A stretch of DNA of 16,577 nt from an uncultured Pseudomonas sp. (lineage in GTDB: Bacteria > Pseudomonadota > Gammaproteobacteria > Pseudomonadales > Pseudomonadaceae): assembly GCA_937863915.1 (NCBI GenBank), contig CALMID010000385.1:1-16577 (forward strand), read 5' to 3'. The notes under the pieces are model-generated. The model saw only the letters and a list, made by a program, of their open reading frames with translations. It searched no databases and was not told the origin of the DNA. This document shows positions 1 to 7,779 of the stretch, piece after piece. Position 1 is the first letter of the stretch; each line of letters opens with the position of its first letter. Both the position numbers and the translations under genes were made by a program.

Positions 1-100
1 GTTCCCACGCTCTGCGTGGGAACGTCGCTGTGGACGCTCGGCGTCCGCAGCATGGGACGCTGAGCGTCCCGGGCTGCATCCCCACGCAGAGCGTGGGGAC
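1..100. repeat. Nested inverted-repeat element of four small palindromes (REP/BIME-like)
   Basis: Four hairpin units lie in a row. Unit 1 (1-23) is a perfect 10-bp stem with loop TCT. Unit 2 (28-50) has 10-nt arms with one G-T wobble and loop TCG. Unit 3 (54-70) has a 7-bp stem with loop TGA. Unit 4 (78-100) has a 9-bp core stem with loop AGA. Unit 4 is an inverted copy of unit 1 and unit 3 an inverted copy of unit 2. The reverse complement of 51-100 aligns without gaps to 1-50 with 38 of 50 identical bases, so the whole block is one large imperfect palindrome. Palindromes of this type (CCCACGC-loop-GCGTGGG and GGACGC-loop-GCGTCC) are familiar as intergenic repeats in Pseudomonas genomes. A link to a REP-associated transposase is inference; none is in the window. 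Confidence 0.85.
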
Positions 101-151
101 GATCAGTACAACAATTCTCTAGGGCCGTGATGAAGTAGGTGGATGCTAGGC

Positions 152-211
152 GCGGAGGGCTTCGATAAGCGCAGTTGCCGACTGGCAATGAGCATTAGCG
201 AAGTCGTCCGC
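152..211. repeat. 60-nt imperfect hairpin downstream of purH
   Basis: The arms 152-164 and 199-211 pair at 12 of 13 positions (one G-G mismatch, one G-T wobble). Inside them 166-168 pairs with 195-197, and a terminal stem 175-179/184-188 closes on the loop GACT (180-183). An internal loop of about five unpaired bases per side separates the inner and outer stems. There is no T-run on either side, so a simple intrinsic terminator for purH is unlikely. The rest of 101-248 contains no gene or other site that I recognise. Whether the hairpin belongs to the same repeat element as 1-100 cannot be decided from one copy. Confidence 0.6.
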
Positions 212-248
212 AACAACGCAGACGCCTGCTACAGCGCGGCCATGCCCA

Positions 249-1856
249 TCAATGGCGGAAGTGGCGCATACCGGTGAACACCATGGCGATCCCGGCTTCA
301 TCGGCCGCATCGATCACTTCCTGGTCGCGCATCGAACCACCCGGCTGGATCACCGCGGTGATGCCGACCTTGGCGGCATTGTCGATGCCGTCGCGGAAGG
401 GGAAGAAGGCGTCCGAGGCCATCACCGCGCCGGCAACCTGTAGACCAGCGTGTTCGGCCTTGATGGCGGCGATGCGTGCGGAGTTGACCCGCGACATCTG
501 GCCGGCGCCGACGCCGATGGTCTGGCGGCCCTTGGCGTAGACGATGGCGTTGGATTTGACGAACTTGGCCACTTTCCAGGCGAACACCAGGTCGTGGATT
601 TCCTGCTCGGTCGGTGCGCGCTTGGTGACAACTTTCAGGTCGGCGGCGGTGATCATGTCGATGTCACGGCTCTGTACCAGCAGGCCGCCGTTGACGCGTT
701 TGAAGTCCCAGCCGGCGGCACGTTCGGCCGGCCACTCGCCGCATTCCAACAGGCGCACGTTGGCTTTGGCAGCGACCACGTCGCGGGCAGCCTGGGAGAC
801 TTTCGGGGCGATGATCACTTCGACGAACTGACGCTCGACGATGGCCTGGGCGGTGGCGCCGTCCAGCTCACGGTTGAAGGCGATGATGCCGCCGAAGGCC
901 GACTCGGTGTCGGTGGCGTAGGCCAGGTCGTAGGCCTTGCGGATGCCGCCTTCCTCGTCGGTGGCCACGGCCACGCCGCACGGGTTGGCGTGCTTGACGA
1001 TGACGCAGGCCGGCTTGACGAAGCTCTTCACGCATTCCAGCGCGGCGTCGGTGTCGGCCACGTTATTGAACGACAGTTCCTTGCCCTGCAGTTGCACGGC
1101 GGTGGACACGCTGGCTTCGCCGCGCTGGGCCTCGACGTAGAACGCCGCGCTCTGGTGCGGGTTCTCGCCGTAGCGCATTTCCTGAGCCTTGATGAACTGG
1201 CTGTTGAAGGTGCGCGGGAAGGCGCCGCGGTCTTCGGTGGACAGGGTGTCGCGGCTCTGGTCGATGGTGCCCAGGTAGTTGGCGATCATGCCGTCGTAGG
1301 CGGCGGTGTGCTCGAAGGCCTTCAGCGCCAGGTCGAAGCGCTGGGCGTAGCTCAGGCCGCCGGCTTTCAGGGACTCGACAATGCCGGCGTAGTCGCTGGC
1401 GTTGACCACGATGGCCACGTCTTTGTGGTTCTTCGCGGCGGAGCGGACCATGGTCGGGCCGCCGATGTCGATGTTCTCGATGGCGTCGGCCAGGTCACAG
1501 CCCGGCTTGGCCACGGTGGCGGCGAAGGGGTAGAGGTTGCCCGCGACCAGGTCGATCGGCTTGATGCCGTGTTCTTCCATCACCGCGCCGTCCAGGGCGC
1601 GGCGGCCGAGGATGCCGCCGTGGATCTTCGGGTGAAGGGTCTTCACGCGACCGTCCATCATCTCCGGGAAGCCGGTGTAGTCGGCCACTTCCACGGCGGC
1701 TACGCCGTTGTCCTTGAGCAGCTTGTAGGTGCCGCCGGTGGAGAGGATTTCAACGCCCAGGGCAACCAATTCGCGGGCGAATTCGAGGATGCCGGTCTTG
1801 TCGGAAACGCTGATCAGGGCGCGGCGAACGGGGAGGCGGGTGGTCTGGTCGGTCAT
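249..1856 (-). CDS. purH: Bifunctional AICAR transformylase / IMP cyclohydrolase PurH
   Basis: PurH catalyses the last two steps of de novo purine synthesis: formylation of AICAR by 10-formyl-THF, then ring closure to IMP, in the cytosol. The 535-residue protein has the usual two-domain layout. The N-terminal MGS-like cyclohydrolase domain (about 1-195) contains [13 protein letters not shown] at 69-81. The C-terminal transformylase domain contains the catalytic Lys-His pair in VKHANPCG (K288, H289), GAGQMSRV near 450 and SDAFFPF near 481. It ends in the family-typical GMRHFRH. A start codon four residues upstream (1868) is possible, but the start at 1856 (MTDQTTRL) gives the length I know for Pseudomonas PurH. 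Neither start has a strong ribosome binding site. A strong terminator separates it from fis, and the repeat cluster lies beyond its stop. In Pseudomonas purD usually follows, but no purD start is visible here. Confidence 0.97.
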   Translation of the reverse strand: MTDQTTRLPVRRALISVSDKTGILEFARELVALGVEILSTGGTYKLLKDNGVAAVEVADYTGFPEMMDGRVKTLHPKIHGGILGRRALDGAVMEEHGIKPIDLVAGNLYPFAATVAKPGCDLADAIENIDIGGPTMVRSAAKNHKDVAIVVNASDYAGIVESLKAGGLSYAQRFDLALKAFEHTAAYDGMIANYLGTIDQSRDTLSTEDRGAFPRTFNSQFIKAQEMRYGENPHQSAAFYVEAQRGEASVSTAVQLQGKELSFNNVADTDAALECVKSFVKPACVIVKHANPCGVAVATDEEGGIRKAYDLAYATDTESAFGGIIAFNRELDGATAQAIVERQFVEVIIAPKVSQAARDVVAAKANVRLLECGEWPAERAAGWDFKRVNGGLLVQSRDIDMITAADLKVVTKRAPTEQEIHDLVFAWKVAKFVKSNAIVYAKGRQTIGVGAGQMSRVNSARIAAIKAEHAGLQVAGAVMASDAFFPFRDGIDNAAKVGITAVIQPGGSMRDQEVIDAADEAGIAMVFTGMRHFRH

Positions 1857-1888
1857 GTCACTGTCCATCAGGCGGTAAAGATCAAAAA

Positions 1889-1924
1889 CATAAAGGGCGA
1901 CCTCAGCCGAGATCGCCCTTTATG
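1889..1924 (-). terminator. Intrinsic terminator after fis
   Basis: A perfect 12-bp stem (1889-1900 with 1913-1922 extended to 1924) encloses a 12-nt loop that can itself form a 3-bp helix. On the minus strand the stem is followed by TTTTTGATC. It begins 10 nt after the fis stop and ends about 33 nt before the purH start, so it should end dusB-fis transcripts before purH. The pairing is seen directly; termination is inferred. Confidence 0.85.
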
Positions 1925-1934
1925 CGGGATTGGG

Positions 1935-2255
1935 TCAGAGCAGGTCGTACTGCTTGAGCTTCTTGCGCAGGGTGCCGCGATTCAGGCCGAGCATTTCCGA
2001 GGCCTTGGTCTGGTTGCCCTTGACGTAGTTCATCACGCTTTCCAGCAGCGGAGCCTCTACTTCGGAGAGCACCAGGTTGTACACGTCGGTGACCGAAGCG
2101 CCTTCCAGATGGGCGAAGTAGTTGCGCAGCGCTTTTTCCACGCTGCCGCGCAGCGTCTGACCTTCGGCGCTCGGCGCGTTCAGGTGCTGCTTCAGGTTGA
2201 GCTCATCATTCACAACTGTGGTCCCACTCGAAAAAGTCTCGTTCAACAACGTCAT
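1935..2255 (-). CDS. fis: DNA-binding protein Fis
   Basis: Fis is a small dimeric nucleoid protein that bends DNA and adjusts rRNA, tRNA and many other promoters to growth phase. The 106-residue product has a variable N-terminal arm and a highly conserved C-terminal helix-turn-helix (about 76-104), with [20 protein letters not shown] at 81-100, the signature also shared with NtrC-type DNA-binding domains. Its ATG overlaps the dusB stop as ATGA, and a GAGG ribosome binding site lies inside the end of dusB, so translation is probably coupled. The dusB-fis operon is conserved across gammaproteobacteria. A strong hairpin terminator follows. Confidence 0.97.
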   Translation of the reverse strand: MTLLNETFSSGTTVVNDELNLKQHLNAPSAEGQTLRGSVEKALRNYFAHLEGASVTDVYNLVLSEVEAPLLESVMNYVKGNQTKASEMLGLNRGTLRKKLKQYDLL

Positions 2256-3250
2256 GCCGCCACCTCTTCTCCGTTGTTATGCCGTTCGGCAAAAAACTGC
2301 CTCACGTTGGCGCATTGCTCGTCCATGCTCTCCAGTCGATTGAACTGGCCGCGGAAATCCCGCGCGCCAGGCAAACTGGCGAGGTACCAGCCGACATGCT
2401 TGCGGGCAATACGAATGCCCATGTGCTCGCCATAGAAGGCGTGCAGTGCCGACAGGTGTTCCAGCAGAATCTGCTCCACTTCCCCCAGTTGCGGGGCCGG
2501 CAGTGGTTCGCCGGTTTCCAGGAAATGCACGATTTCACGGAAGATCCAGGGCCGCCCCTGAGCGGCACGGCCGATCAGCAGGGCGTCGGCGCCGGTGTGT
2601 GCCAGCACGTCGCGGGCCTTGCGCGGCGAATCGATATCGCCATTGGCGAAGACCGGAATCGACACCGCCTGCTTGATGGCGGCAATGGTGTCGTACTCGG
2701 CCTCGCCGGTGTACAGGTCGGCGCGGGTCCGGCCATGCACGGCCAGCGCGCTGATGCCGGCGTCCTCGGCGATTCTGGCCACCGTCACGCCATTCTTGTT
2801 CTGCCGGTCCCAGCCGGTGCGAATCTTCAGGGTCACCGGGACATCCACCGCGCTCACCACGCTGTGGAGAATCTCCGCCACCAGTGCCTCGTCCTTCATC
2901 AGCGCCGAACCGGCCGCCTTGTTGCACACCTTCTTCGCCGGGCAACCCATGTTGATGTCGATGATCTGCGCGCCGAGCTGGACATTGGCGCGGGCCGCTT
3001 CGGCCAGCATCTGTGGATCACCGCCGGCAATCTGTACCGAGCGAGGTTCCGGGTCGCCCTCGTGGATCATGCGCAGGCTCGACTTGCGGCTGTTCCACAG
3101 GCGCACATCGCTGGTCAGCATCTCGGCCACCACCAGGCCTGCGCCCAAGCGCCGGCACAGCTGGCGAAAGGGCCGGTCGGTGACCCCGGCCATGGGCGCG
3201 AGGATCAGCTGATTGGGCAGCGTGTAAGGACCGATGCGTACCGCCGACAT
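2252..3250 (-). CDS. dusB: tRNA-dihydrouridine synthase DusB
   Basis: DusB is an FMN enzyme that uses NADPH to reduce specific uridines in the tRNA D-loop to dihydrouridine. The 332-residue TIM-barrel protein shows [11 protein letters not shown] at 19-29, which contributes to the FMN site, and MGCPAKKV at 101-108 with the catalytic Cys103. The start at 3250 (MSAVRIGP) is chosen because homologues begin there and AGGGA lies shortly upstream. An in-frame extension of 38 residues to 3364 would run through the putative promoter and looks unlike protein. The stop overlaps the fis start by four bases. DusB rather than DusA or DusC is supported by the motif context and the fis linkage. Confidence 0.95.
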   Translation of the reverse strand: MSAVRIGPYTLPNQLILAPMAGVTDRPFRQLCRRLGAGLVVAEMLTSDVRLWNSRKSSLRMIHEGDPEPRSVQIAGGDPQMLAEAARANVQLGAQIIDINMGCPAKKVCNKAAGSALMKDEALVAEILHSVVSAVDVPVTLKIRTGWDRQNKNGVTVARIAEDAGISALAVHGRTRADLYTGEAEYDTIAAIKQAVSIPVFANGDIDSPRKARDVLAHTGADALLIGRAAQGRPWIFREIVHFLETGEPLPAPQLGEVEQILLEHLSALHAFYGEHMGIRIARKHVGWYLASLPGARDFRGQFNRLESMDEQCANVRQFFAERHNNGEEVAA

Positions 3251-3309
3251 GTTCTTCCCTGCCTCTTGGGCCTGTTCTGCTTCAGTCGGGACTGCGAAAA
3301 AGGGTGGGC

Positions 3310-3338
3310 ATGATACCCGCTCCGGATGAAGGGGTGAA
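3310..3338 (-). promoter_or_regulatory. Candidate sigma70 promoter for dusB-fis
   Basis: On the minus strand a -35-like TTCACC (3333-3338) is separated by 17 nt from a -10-like TATCAT (3310-3315). Transcription would start near 3303, giving a leader of about 53 nt before the dusB ATG at 3250. It lies downstream of the terminator of the preceding gene, which fits an independent dusB-fis unit. Each box matches the consensus at four or five positions; there is no experimental support. Confidence 0.4.
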
Positions 3339-3389
3339 GGCCGTTTTGAACAAATTCTGAACAATCACTGGCTTATCGCCAGTAGCATT

Positions 3390-3414
3390 AAAACCGGCGC
3401 CAGGCAGCGCCGAT
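3390..3414 (-). terminator. Intrinsic terminator after the DUF3426 gene
   Basis: The stem is 3393-3400 with 3407-3414, eight pairs including one G-T wobble, around a 6-nt loop. On the minus strand it is followed by TTTT. It starts 13 nt past the DUF3426 stop codon. A second, separate 6-bp hairpin (3367-3372 with 3378-3383) lies just beyond it, before the dusB promoter region. Confidence 0.7.
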
Positions 3415-3427
3415 TGCCGGCTGCGGC

Positions 3428-4885
3428 TTATTCCGGGGAGAAGAAGCTGAGGCTGTAGTTCACGGCCTTGGCGCCCGGATCGAGGATGTCCAGGGAGATG
3501 TGGATAGGGGTCTGCGGCGGCATTTCCGCCTGGCCGGCCAGTTCGCCGCCGAGGTATTCGCCGGGCTTGAAGCGACGGCTGGCGAGCAGTTGGCCGTTCA
3601 TGTCGGCGAAGCGCAATTCCAGCAGCGGGAAGGGCTGGGAGAACAGGGCGCGGTTGTAGAGGATGGCGTCAACCACCAGGGCGCCATTGAACTCGGGGTG
3701 ACTGCGCACCACCAGATTGCTGCTCTTGATCTGCGCCACATCGACCTTGGAGGGCAGCTTGCAGCCGATCTCCGGGCACAGCTGTTCGAACCAGGGGCGG
3801 TACTGATCCTGGCGGGCCAGTTCGTCGAAGTGGTAGCTGACGTACTGAGCCGCCAGGGCGCTGGCGCCGATCAGATTGAGCAGGCTCCAGCCGATCCAGC
3901 GTCCCCAGGGTTTCTTCGCCTGTTGCCAGTCGAGCTGCAGCGGCTCCTCGCTCAGGTTGAGCAGGCTCTCGTTGCGCAGGGCCGGTTCGCTGCGCAGGGG
4001 AGCGCTGGCCGTCAGTTCGATGTCCTCGATCCGCGCGCGTGGCGGCAGCGCGCTAATAGTGGGTTCGTGCTCGTCTTCTTCGGGCTCGTGACCACTATCG
4101 ACATCTGCACTCAGGCGCAGCGAGCTGTCGCCCTCATGCTGGCGGAAGTCCGGGTGCAGGCCGTCGTCATCTTCGTCGTCTGCCTGAGTCTGGCTGGTCA
4201 GCGGGGCAATGGCCGGCTCGATACGGGTTTCGACCGCTGCAGGCGGCGTAATAACCGATTCGCGGGCGGCGATGCGTGGTGCCTGAGGCGGAGCCGGGCT
4301 GGCCTTGGGCTCCGCCAGCAGTTGCTCGGCCCAGCTTTCATCATGGGGATCGCGACGGGCGTTGAGCTGCCCGAGCAGCTGCTGCTCGGGCTTGGGCGCG
4401 CGTTCCACGGCGAGGAAATCGCGGGATAGCTGCTGCTCTTCCTCCTCCAGACGCGCCAGTTCCTCGTCGAGGTTCAGTGCGTCAAGGTCGAGATCGTCGT
4501 GAATCCACAGGGTTTCGTCAGTGATCTTCTTGGCCGGTGCCGGTGCCGGTGCCGGTGCTGCCGCTGGCTGCGTGGCACTCGGGGCAGGCGTCGGTGCGGG
4601 AGCGCTGACAGCCGCGGAGGCAGCGGCGCTGGGCTTGACGGGTGTCGGGGTTGGCGCCGGAGCCGGAGCCGGAGCCGCGACCTGAGTCTGAGCTGCAGGT
4701 CGTGCCACTGCGGCTGCCGGCGCGGCTTTGCCTGGCGTCTGCTCGCCCAGTAGATGCTGGGTTGCATTGAACACCTGCATGCAGGCGCCACAGCGCACCG
4801 CTCCATGGGCGGCGCCAAGCTGGGCGCCGCTCACGCGGAAACTGGTGCGGCAGTGTGGGCACTGGGTGACAAAGCTGTCGGTCAT
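3428..4885 (-). CDS. Zinc-ribbon and DUF3426 domain membrane protein
   Basis: The function is unknown. The 485-residue product starts with an MJ0042-type zinc ribbon: Cys9 and Cys12 in CPHC, Cys32 and Cys35 in CGAC. A long low-complexity linker rich in Ala and Pro (about 52-118) and then in acidic and Pro residues follows (about 119-320). One transmembrane helix lies at about 328-348 after a Trp/Lys-rich stretch (KKPWGRWIGW). The C-terminal part (about 350-485) matches the DUF3426 family and has a Cys pair at 370 and 375. With no signal peptide, the zinc ribbon is predicted cytoplasmic and DUF3426 periplasmic. The start at 4883-4885 has AGGGA upstream. The gene sits between prmA and dusB, as I recall it doing in other pseudomonads. 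The family name rests on overall architecture, not on a search. Confidence 0.88.
   Translation of the reverse strand: MTDSFVTQCPHCRTSFRVSGAQLGAAHGAVRCGACMQVFNATQHLLGEQTPGKAAPAAAVARPAAQTQVAAPAPAPAPTPTPVKPSAAASAAVSAPAPTPAPSATQPAAAPAPAPAPAKKITDETLWIHDDLDLDALNLDEELARLEEEEQQLSRDFLAVERAPKPEQQLLGQLNARRDPHDESWAEQLLAEPKASPAPPQAPRIAARESVITPPAAVETRIEPAIAPLTSQTQADDEDDDGLHPDFRQHEGDSSLRLSADVDSGHEPEEDEHEPTISALPPRARIEDIELTASAPLRSEPALRNESLLNLSEEPLQLDWQQAKKPWGRWIGWSLLNLIGASALAAQYVSYHFDELARQDQYRPWFEQLCPEIGCKLPSKVDVAQIKSSNLVVRSHPEFNGALVVDAILYNRALFSQPFPLLELRFADMNGQLLASRRFKPGEYLGGELAGQAEMPPQTPIHISLDILDPGAKAVNYSLSFFSPE
4533..4556. repeat. Hexanucleotide tandem repeat, GCCGGT x4, within the DUF3426 gene
   Basis: There are four perfect copies of GCCGGT on the plus strand. 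Read on the coding strand they give alternating Ala-Pro near residues 110-117. The unit is six bases, so copy-number change would alter linker length without a frameshift. Confidence 0.85.
4656..4676. repeat. Hexanucleotide tandem repeat, GCCGGA x3.5, within the DUF3426 gene
   Basis: There are three full copies of GCCGGA plus a GCC. They encode a second Ala-Pro run near residues 70-77 of the same linker. The unit differs from the neighbouring GCCGGT array by one base, which suggests that the two arrays expanded separately. Confidence 0.8.
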
Positions 4886-4921
4886 GCGGCTGTCCCTATC
4901 AAGCTGGGCGCTAGTCTAACC

Positions 4922-4938
4922 AAAAGCCGCTCAGCGGC
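4922..4938 (-). terminator. Weak terminator-like hairpin overlapping the prmA stop codon
   Basis: On the minus strand GCCGC (4934-4938) and GCGGC (4926-4930) form a 5-bp all-GC stem, with TGA, the prmA stop codon (4931-4933), as its 3-nt loop. TTTTGGTT follows directly. The stem is short, so termination is probably partial; the DUF3426 start is only about 37 nt farther on. Confidence 0.4.
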
Positions 4939-5809
4939 GCACGCCGCTGATGCGGACCCAGCCGTCCTGCACGGCGGTAGGGTCCAGCTCGAACAGGTCC
5001 GAGTACGCGGCGCGCACCTCGTCGGCCTGTTCGGCGAGGATGCCGGACAGAGCCAGGCGGCCGCCTGGGCGGACATGGGCGCTGATGGTCGGTGCCAGCT
5101 GCACCAGCGGGCCGGCGAGGATGTTGGCCACTACCACGTCGTAGGTGGCGGCCGGCATGTCGCCTGGCAGGTAGAGCGGGAAGCGCTCGGCGGCGATGCC
5201 GTTGCGCCCGGCATTGTCACGCGAGGCTTCCAGGGCCTGCGGGTCGATGTCGGTGCCGACGGCATGCTCGGCGCCCAGCAGCAGGGCGGCGATGGCGAGA
5301 ATGCCCGAGCCGCAGCCGAAATCCAGCACGGTGCAGCCTTCCAGCGCCTGGCCGTCGAGCCACTGCAGGCACAGCGAGGTGGTCGGGTGGGTACCGGTGC
5401 CGAAGGCCAGGCCCGGGTCGAGCAGCAGGTTGACCGCCTCCGGCGCCGGTGCCTCGTGCCAGCTGGGCACAATCCACAGGCGCTGACCGAAGCGCATGGG
5501 CTGGAAGTTGTCCATCCAGCTGCGCTCCCAGTCCTGATCCTCGATCTGCTCGATCTGGTGCTGCGGCAGTTCAGCGCCGGTCAGCAGTTGCAGGTGGGCG
5601 ATCAGGTTGTCCGGGTCGGTGTCGGCCTCGAACAGGGCGAGCAGGTGCGTGTGCGACCACAGCGGAGTCGTACCCAGGTCCGGCTCGAAAATCGGCTGGT
5701 CTTCGGCGTCCATGAAGGTCACCGAGACGGCGCCGACTTCCAGCAGGGCGTCTTCGTAGGTTTCTGCCTGTTCCGGAGTAATGGCAAGACGGACTTGTAA
5801 CCAGGGCAT
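4931..5809 (-). CDS. prmA: Ribosomal protein L11 methyltransferase PrmA
   Basis: PrmA uses SAM to trimethylate amino groups of ribosomal protein L11. The 292-residue protein has the N-terminal substrate-recognition domain (about 1-55) and a C-terminal class I methyltransferase domain. GTGTHPTT is at 137-144, the SAM-binding motif [10 protein letters not shown] at 161-169, an acidic GTDIDP motif at 185-190, and VANILAGPL at 228-236, the NxLA-type motif expected near the active site. Length and motif order match the E. coli enzyme. The start at 5809 (MPWLQVRL) has GAGG about 7 nt upstream. The 125-nt gap after accC contains the accC terminator, so prmA probably needs its own promoter; I see only a weak candidate there. 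Confidence 0.96.
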   Translation of the reverse strand: MPWLQVRLAITPEQAETYEDALLEVGAVSVTFMDAEDQPIFEPDLGTTPLWSHTHLLALFEADTDPDNLIAHLQLLTGAELPQHQIEQIEDQDWERSWMDNFQPMRFGQRLWIVPSWHEAPAPEAVNLLLDPGLAFGTGTHPTTSLCLQWLDGQALEGCTVLDFGCGSGILAIAALLLGAEHAVGTDIDPQALEASRDNAGRNGIAAERFPLYLPGDMPAATYDVVVANILAGPLVQLAPTISAHVRPGGRLALSGILAEQADEVRAAYSDLFELDPTAVQDGWVRISGVRR

Positions 5810-5887
5810 GGCAGACCTCGAAGACGCAGAAAATGGGGCTTGGACGAAAAGGCGGCAAGCTTACTTGAGGGGCGCAGCCGGCACAAA

Positions 5888-5919
5888 CGACAAGGGCTGC
5901 CGGTTGGCAGCCCTTGTTG
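5888..5919 (-). terminator. Intrinsic terminator after accC
   Basis: A perfect 11-bp stem (5891-5901 with 5906-5916) has a 4-nt loop and extends by an A-T, a G-T and a C-G pair. On the minus strand TCGTTTG follows, which is a modest T-run. It starts 16 nt beyond the accC stop and would end the aroQ-accB-accC transcript. Confidence 0.75.
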
Positions 5920-5934
5920 GTGGATGGAGCAGGC

Positions 5935-7284
5935 TTAGTGCTTGTCCATGCCGAGTTTCTTTTCCAGGTAGTGGATGTTGATGCCACCCTTGCAGAAACC
6001 CTTGTCGCGAACCAGGTCGCGGTGCAGCGGGATGTTGGTCTTGATGCCGTCGACCACGATCTCGTCGAGGGCATTGCGCATGCGCGCCATGGCTTCGTCG
6101 CGATCCTTGCCGTAGGCAATCAGCTTGCCGATCAGCGAGTCGTAGTTCGGCGGAACCACATAATCGCTGTACACGTGCGAGTCGACGCGGATGCCGTTGC
6201 CGCCCGGGGCATGATAGTGCTTGATCTTGCCGGGGCTGGGCATGAAGTTGTCCGGGTCCTCGGCGTTGATCCGGCATTCCAGGGCATGGCCGCGGATCAC
6301 CACATCTTCCTGCTTGATCGACAGCTTGGCGCCACCGGCGATGCGCAGCATCTCCTTGACGATGTCGATGCCGGTGACCATTTCGGTGACCGGATGCTCG
6401 ACCTGCACGCGGGTGTTCATCTCGATGAAGTAGAAGCGGCCGTTCTCGTAGAGGAACTCGAAGGTGCCGGCGCCGCGGTAGCCGATCTCGACGCAGGCAT
6501 CGACGCAGCGCTTGAGCACTTCGGCGCGGGCCTGTTCATCGATGCCGGGGGCTGGGGCCTCTTCCAGGACCTTCTGGTGACGGCGCTGCAGCGAGCAGTC
6601 GCGGTCACCCAGGTGGATGGCGTTGCCCTGGCCGTCGGAGAGTACCTGCACTTCAACGTGGCGCGGGTTGGTCAGGAATTTTTCCAGGTAGACCATCTCG
6701 TTGCCAAACGCGGCACCGGCTTCGGTGCGGGTCAGGCGTGCCGACTTGATCAGGTCTTCTTCGTGGTGCACGACGCGCATGCCGCGACCACCACCGCCAC
6801 CGGCGGCCTTGATGATCACCGGATAGCCCACTTCGCGGGCGATGCGCAGGGCTTCTTCCTCGTCTTCCGGCAGCGGACCGTCGGAGCCCGGCACTACCGG
6901 CACGCCCGACTTGATCATGGCTTCCTTGGCCGACACCTTGTCGCCCATCAGGCGGATGGTGTCGGCTTTCGGGCCGATAAAGGCGAAGCCGGAGTTCTCC
7001 ACCTGCTCGGCAAAGTCGGCGTTTTCGGCGAGAAAGCCGTAGCCCGGGTGAATGGCGGTGGCGCCAGTGACCTCGGCGGCGGCAATGATCGCCGGGATGT
7101 TCAGGTAGGACTTGGCCGCCGGGGCCGGGCCAATGCACACCGACTCATCGGCGAGCGACAGGTGCATCAGCTCGCGGTCGGCGGTGGAGTGCACGGCTAC
7201 CGTCTTGATGCCCAGCTCTTTGCAGGCGCGCAGAATGCGCAGGGCGATCTCGCCACGGTTGGCAATCAGGACTTTTTCCAGCAT
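5935..7284 (-). CDS. accC: Acetyl-CoA carboxylase, biotin carboxylase subunit AccC
   Basis: AccC carboxylates biotin on AccB using ATP and bicarbonate, the first half-reaction of malonyl-CoA synthesis for fatty acids. The 449 residues equal the E. coli length, and the ATP-grasp residues fall at the same numbers: Lys116, Lys159, the glycine loop GGGGGRG at 162-168, HQKVLEEAP at 236-244 (Lys238), and [10 protein letters not shown] at 288-297 with Glu288 and the catalytic Arg292. The start at 7284 lies 16 nt after the accB stop, so the two are co-transcribed and probably coordinated in dose. The carboxyltransferase subunits AccA and AccD are not in this window. A strong hairpin follows the stop. 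Confidence 0.98.
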   Translation of the reverse strand: MLEKVLIANRGEIALRILRACKELGIKTVAVHSTADRELMHLSLADESVCIGPAPAAKSYLNIPAIIAAAEVTGATAIHPGYGFLAENADFAEQVENSGFAFIGPKADTIRLMGDKVSAKEAMIKSGVPVVPGSDGPLPEDEEEALRIAREVGYPVIIKAAGGGGGRGMRVVHHEEDLIKSARLTRTEAGAAFGNEMVYLEKFLTNPRHVEVQVLSDGQGNAIHLGDRDCSLQRRHQKVLEEAPAPGIDEQARAEVLKRCVDACVEIGYRGAGTFEFLYENGRFYFIEMNTRVQVEHPVTEMVTGIDIVKEMLRIAGGAKLSIKQEDVVIRGHALECRINAEDPDNFMPSPGKIKHYHAPGGNGIRVDSHVYSDYVVPPNYDSLIGKLIAYGKDRDEAMARMRNALDEIVVDGIKTNIPLHRDLVRDKGFCKGGINIHYLEKKLGMDKH

Positions 7285-7300
7285 CGCAGGCTCCCGCGAA

Positions 7301-7759
7301 TCAGACGATGGTGAACAGCGGCTGGTCGTATTCCACCGGCTGGCCGTTGTCGACCAGGATGGATTCGATCACGCCACTGCTCTCGGCCTCGATGTGGTTC
7401 ATCATCTTCATGGCTTCGACGATGCAGAGGATGTCGCCTTTCTTCACGCTCTGGCCCACTTCGGCGAAGTTGGCCGAGGTTGGCGAGGCGGCGCGATAGA
7501 AGGTGCCGACCATCGGCGAGCGCACCACGCTGCCGTTCAGCTTGGCGGCGGCAGGCGCAGCGTCAGCGGCGGCTACCGGAGCCGGGGCTGCCGGAGCAGC
7601 AATTGGGGCCGGTGCGGCGGCATACATCGGCTGCTGCACGAAGGCCTGCTTGCTGTGGCGGCTGATGCGCACGGACTCTTCGCCTTCGCGAATCTCCAGC
7701 TCGTCGATGCCGGATTCTTCCAGCAGTTCGATCAGTTTCTTGACTTTGCGAATATCCAT
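7301..7759 (-). CDS. accB: Biotin carboxyl carrier protein AccB
   Basis: AccB carries biotin between AccC and the carboxyltransferase. The 152-residue product has a conserved N-terminal stretch ([17 protein letters not shown]), a mobile Ala/Pro-rich linker (about 45-73) and a C-terminal biotinyl domain (about 76-152) with the EAMKM motif. Lys118 is the expected biotin site, to be loaded by BirA. The ATG at 7757-7759 is preferred because GGGAG sits 8 nt upstream. The alternative GTG at 7768 overlaps that ribosome binding site and adds only three residues. It lies between aroQ (20-nt gap) and accC (16-nt gap), the aroQ-accB-accC order common in gammaproteobacteria. Confidence 0.97.
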   Translation of the reverse strand: MDIRKVKKLIELLEESGIDELEIREGEESVRISRHSKQAFVQQPMYAAAPAPIAAPAAPAPVAAADAAPAAAKLNGSVVRSPMVGTFYRAASPTSANFAEVGQSVKKGDILCIVEAMKMMNHIEAESSGVIESILVDNGQPVEYDQPLFTIV

Positions 7760-7779
7760 AAAGGTCACTCCCGGTGAGG

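Noticed and set aside
1..100. A CRISPR array
   Set aside because: The palindromes are adjacent and alternate in orientation, with no constant-length unique spacers between identical repeats and no cas genes nearby.
152..211. An integron attC site or a tRNA gene
   Set aside because: The hairpin lacks recognisable attC core boxes, and no cloverleaf, T-loop or anticodon arm can be drawn.
450..2435. A 661-codon open frame on the plus strand opposite purH, fis and the end of dusB
   Set aside because: It is the antisense shadow of GC-rich coding DNA. Its product is Gly/Val/Ala/Asp-rich with no known fold, it spans three real genes and it has no ribosome site. The minus-strand genes have full family motifs.
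3251..3364. A 38-residue N-terminal extension of DusB
   Set aside because: It would translate the promoter region, it has no ribosome site at its start, and DusB proteins begin at the [12 protein letters not shown] sequence.
5914..7314. A 466-codon plus-strand frame opposite accC
   Set aside because: It is the mirror frame of accC with a His/Asp/Val-rich composition typical of antisense translation. accC is certain.
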